Assembly (NCBI GenBank): GCA_030630165.1
Contig: DAOVNN010000152.1
Coordinates: 1 to 7,012, forward strand
Direction: 5' to 3'
DNA from: Candidatus Krumholzibacteriota bacterium
GTDB taxonomy: Bacteria > Krumholzibacteriota > Krumholzibacteriia > Krumholzibacteriales > Krumholzibacteriaceae
DNA: 7,012 nt
The translations under genes were made by a program, and so were the position numbers. Positions 5,478 to 7,012 of the stretch are shown in pieces. The stretch's first letter is position 1; each line of letters begins with the position of its first letter. The notes beneath the pieces were generated by a model. The model saw nothing but the letters and a program-made list of their open reading frames with translations. It was not told the origin of the DNA and did not search any database.

Positions 5478-6473
5478 ATGGAATGCGCCATAATCACCAC
5501 CTACCGGTGCAACGCCAGGTGCCATATGTGCAATGCCTGGCAGAATCCTTCGAAGGTCTCCGAGGAGTTCGACCCCGAGATCCTCAGGAAGATCCCCGGC
5601 GGTATGCAGCGCCTCAACATAACCGGCGGCGAGCCGATGCTCCGCAGTGATATCCACCGCATCGTCGAGATACTCGATACGAAGACAAATCGGCTCGAGA
5701 TCAGCACAAACGGCTGGTTCACCGACCGGATTACGGATATAGCCCGTGATTTCCCGAAGATAACAGTCAGGGCCAGCGTCGAGGGACTGCCCGCTCTGAA
5801 CGATAAACTGCGTGGTCTCGAGGACGGATTCGACCACGCGATGAGGACGATCCTCCGCCTCAAGCAGATGGGGGTGAAGGATATCGGCTTCGCAATGACG
5901 GTCTCGGGCGAGAACTGCCGTGACCTTCTCGACTTCTATACCCTTGTCGCCGCGATGGACGTCGAGTTTGCCAATGCGGTCGTTCACAACTCGTTCTACT
6001 TCTTCAAGCAGGACAACAGCCTCGAGGAGCATGGGGACGTCGAGGGAAAGATGATGGAGTTCATCGTCGCCCTGCTGAGATCGCCGCGCGAATCGAAGAA
6101 GATGCGCGTCAAGGACTGGTTCCGCGCCTACCTCAACCTCGGCCTCCTGCACCATGTACAGGGCAAGCCGCGTCCTATCGCCTGCAACGCTGCCACCGAC
6201 ACCTTCTTCCTCGATCCGTGGGGGAGGGTCCTCGCCTGCAACGGTTCCAGTGAGCCGTGGGTCATGGGAGATCTCAACGAGCAGACGTTCGACGAGATCT
6301 GGAAGAGCGAGCGGGCCGAAGAGGTACGCGGGATGGTAAGGGAATGCAAGCAGCACTGCTGGATGACCGGTACAGCCGTACCGGCCATGCGCAGGGAGCT
6401 GTGGAAGCCGATAATATGGGTCCTTCGCAACAGGCTTCGTCTCTTGAGGGGCGAGGATGTCTGTTTTGACTGA
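5478..6473 (+). CDS. Radical SAM protein with SPASM-like C-terminal Fe-S domain
   Basis: A 331-residue cytoplasmic enzyme. It binds a [4Fe-4S] cluster through CNARCHMC (Cys11, Cys15, Cys18), the CX3CX2C radical SAM motif, and has the SAM-binding ITGGEPMLR (GGEP at 50-53). The C-terminal part resembles a SPASM/twitch domain: Cys236 and Cys254 flank FFLDPWGRVLAC, then MGDLNEQTFDEIWKS, then CX3C (Cys290, Cys294), enough to hold one auxiliary cluster. Such proteins modify peptides, proteins or small molecules; the substrate here is unknown, and no precursor-peptide gene is visible beside it. ATG 5478 is chosen because MECAIITTYRC matches typical starts, GGGA lies just upstream, and the predicted transcription start is near 5447. 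GTG 5448 would add ten residues and has no ribosome binding site. The glycosyltransferase follows after 18 nt, probably in the same operon, pointing to envelope polysaccharide or glycoconjugate synthesis. Confidence 0.88.
   Translation: MECAIITTYRCNARCHMCNAWQNPSKVSEEFDPEILRKIPGGMQRLNITGGEPMLRSDIHRIVEILDTKTNRLEISTNGWFTDRITDIARDFPKITVRASVEGLPALNDKLRGLEDGFDHAMRTILRLKQMGVKDIGFAMTVSGENCRDLLDFYTLVAAMDVEFANAVVHNSFYFFKQDNSLEEHGDVEGKMMEFIVALLRSPRESKKMRVKDWFRAYLNLGLLHHVQGKPRPIACNAATDTFFLDPWGRVLACNGSSEPWVMGDLNEQTFDEIWKSERAEEVRGMVRECKQHCWMTGTAVPAMRRELWKPIIWVLRNRLRLLRGEDVCFD
6367..6384. repeat. Inverted repeat (7-bp stem, 4-nt loop) inside the radical SAM gene
   Basis: CCGGTAC (6367-6373), AGCC, GTACCGG (6378-6384). 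It lies just after the CX3C cysteine motif and about 90 nt before the stop. It could form an mRNA hairpin but has no T-tract and sits within coding sequence, so a function is not shown. Confidence 0.4.
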
Positions 6474-6491
6474 CGCGACCGGAGCCAGCCG

Positions 6492-7012
6492 ATGAAGATC
6501 GCCATCCTCGGAATCAAGGGAGTGCCCGGCCACCACGGTGTGGAGGTCGTTGTCGATTCGCTCCTTCCCCACCTGTCCGCACTGGGGCACGAGATCACAG
6601 TATACGGATACAGCAGCTATTGCGAGGCATCCACCGATTACAACGGTGCGCTCGTCGTGCCGGTGAAGGGGAGTGCGTGCAAGAACATCGAGATGTTCTC
6701 CCACATGTGGCATTCCTCTCTGGATACACGCAGGCACCATTTCGATATCATACACATACACAGCGCTGACCCGTGCATCCTCGCCGGGGTTCCACGCGCG
6801 AAGTACGGGATCGTCGCGACATCACACGGCCAGGCTTACATCCGGAAGAAGTGGAACGCGGCGGCAAGATCGATGTCAAAGATCGCCGAGCGCTTCTTCA
6901 TCCGCACGCCCCGGATCAAGACCTCCGTCTCGAAACCGCTGACAGATTACTACAACGGAAAATATAACGCTGATGTGAGGTACATCCCCAACGGGATAGT
7001 GTTCCGCGACAA
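6492..7012 (+). CDS. Glycosyltransferase, GT4-like (GT-B fold), N-terminal part, 3' truncated by window
   Basis: The frame is open from ATG 6492 to the window end (173 codons plus two bases). GGAG at 6481-6484 lies 7 nt before the start. The N-terminus MKIAILGIKGVPGHHGVE resembles the donor/acceptor loop of GT4 enzymes with a DUF1972-type N-terminal domain (usual form G(T/I)RGIPAxYGGFE), here with HHGVE in place of YGGFE. Further GT-B landmarks are FDIIHIHSADP (about 84-94), VATSHGQAYIRKKWN, TSVSKPLTDYY and YIPNGI (164-169), the hinge before the C-terminal nucleotide-sugar-binding domain, which lies outside the window. No membrane segment is seen, so a cytoplasmic or membrane-associated enzyme that transfers a sugar to a glycan or lipid-linked acceptor is likely. 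Donor and acceptor cannot be told from this part. Its position right after the radical SAM gene suggests co-transcription in a surface-polysaccharide locus. Confidence 0.9.
   Translation, partial: MKIAILGIKGVPGHHGVEVVVDSLLPHLSALGHEITVYGYSSYCEASTDYNGALVVPVKGSACKNIEMFSHMWHSSLDTRRHHFDIIHIHSADPCILAGVPRAKYGIVATSHGQAYIRKKWNAAARSMSKIAERFFIRTPRIKTSVSKPLTDYYNGKYNADVRYIPNGIVFRD

Noticed and set aside
5424..6761. 445-codon open frame on the - strand over the radical SAM gene and the start of the glycosyltransferase
   Set aside because: Both + strand genes carry clear family motifs, and the antisense product is a low-complexity acidic/His-rich shadow with no recognised fold.
1..7012. CRISPR array, insertion sequence, tRNA/rRNA gene or toxin-antitoxin system
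   Set aside because: No direct-repeat arrays, terminal inverted repeats, transposase motifs or RNA-gene signatures were seen on either strand.

Overview
This window looks like ordinary chromosomal DNA from an uncultured, GC-rich bacterium. GC is around 60% judged by eye, not computed. Coding is dense and entirely on the + strand. Despite the GC bias, many Arg codons are AGG/AGA and many Ile codons are ATA. That codon mix, the order amidase - GerMN - murI - rph - rdgB, and a NatA/NatB-type transporter would suit one of the deep-branching candidate phyla (Eisenbacteria/Krumholzibacteriota/Latescibacteria-like) or a deltaproteobacterium-like lineage. This placement is inference from general impression; a 16S or marker-gene search would be needed to settle it.

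Region 1 (1-3091) is a tightly packed housekeeping run. It contains the 3' end of a zinc-dependent N-acetylmuramoyl-L-alanine amidase, a membrane-anchored GerMN-domain protein (GTGA overlap), glutamate racemase MurI, RNase PH (46-nt overlap with murI) and the RdgB/HAM1-type XTP/dITP pyrophosphatase (ATGA overlap). Together these cover cell-wall remodelling, D-glutamate supply for peptidoglycan, 3' maturation of tRNA and nucleotide-pool sanitation. Three of the four junctions are stop/start overlaps, so one polycistronic, translationally coupled mRNA is likely. A small hairpin follows the last stop codon.

Region 2 (3092-5372) begins with a gap of about 110 nt. The gap holds the hairpin, a perfect TTGACA -35 box, a 12-bp perfect palindrome over the -10 region and a strong ribosome binding site. 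Next comes a two-gene ABC-2 type exporter: a NatA-like ATPase (best start TTG at 3203) and a NatB-like permease with a large extracytoplasmic loop. The substrate cannot be told from the sequence.

Region 3 (5373-7012) begins with an AT-rich promoter-like gap. It is followed by a radical SAM/SPASM-type iron-sulfur enzyme and, 18 nt later, the N-terminal half of a GT4-like glycosyltransferase that runs off the window. This looks like the start of a surface-polysaccharide or glycoconjugate locus.

I found no mobile element, CRISPR array, rRNA/tRNA gene or clearly unprecedented system. The items worth a second look are local: the operator-like palindrome at the ABC promoter, the long murI/rph overlap, the radical SAM-glycosyltransferase pairing, and several small inverted repeats.
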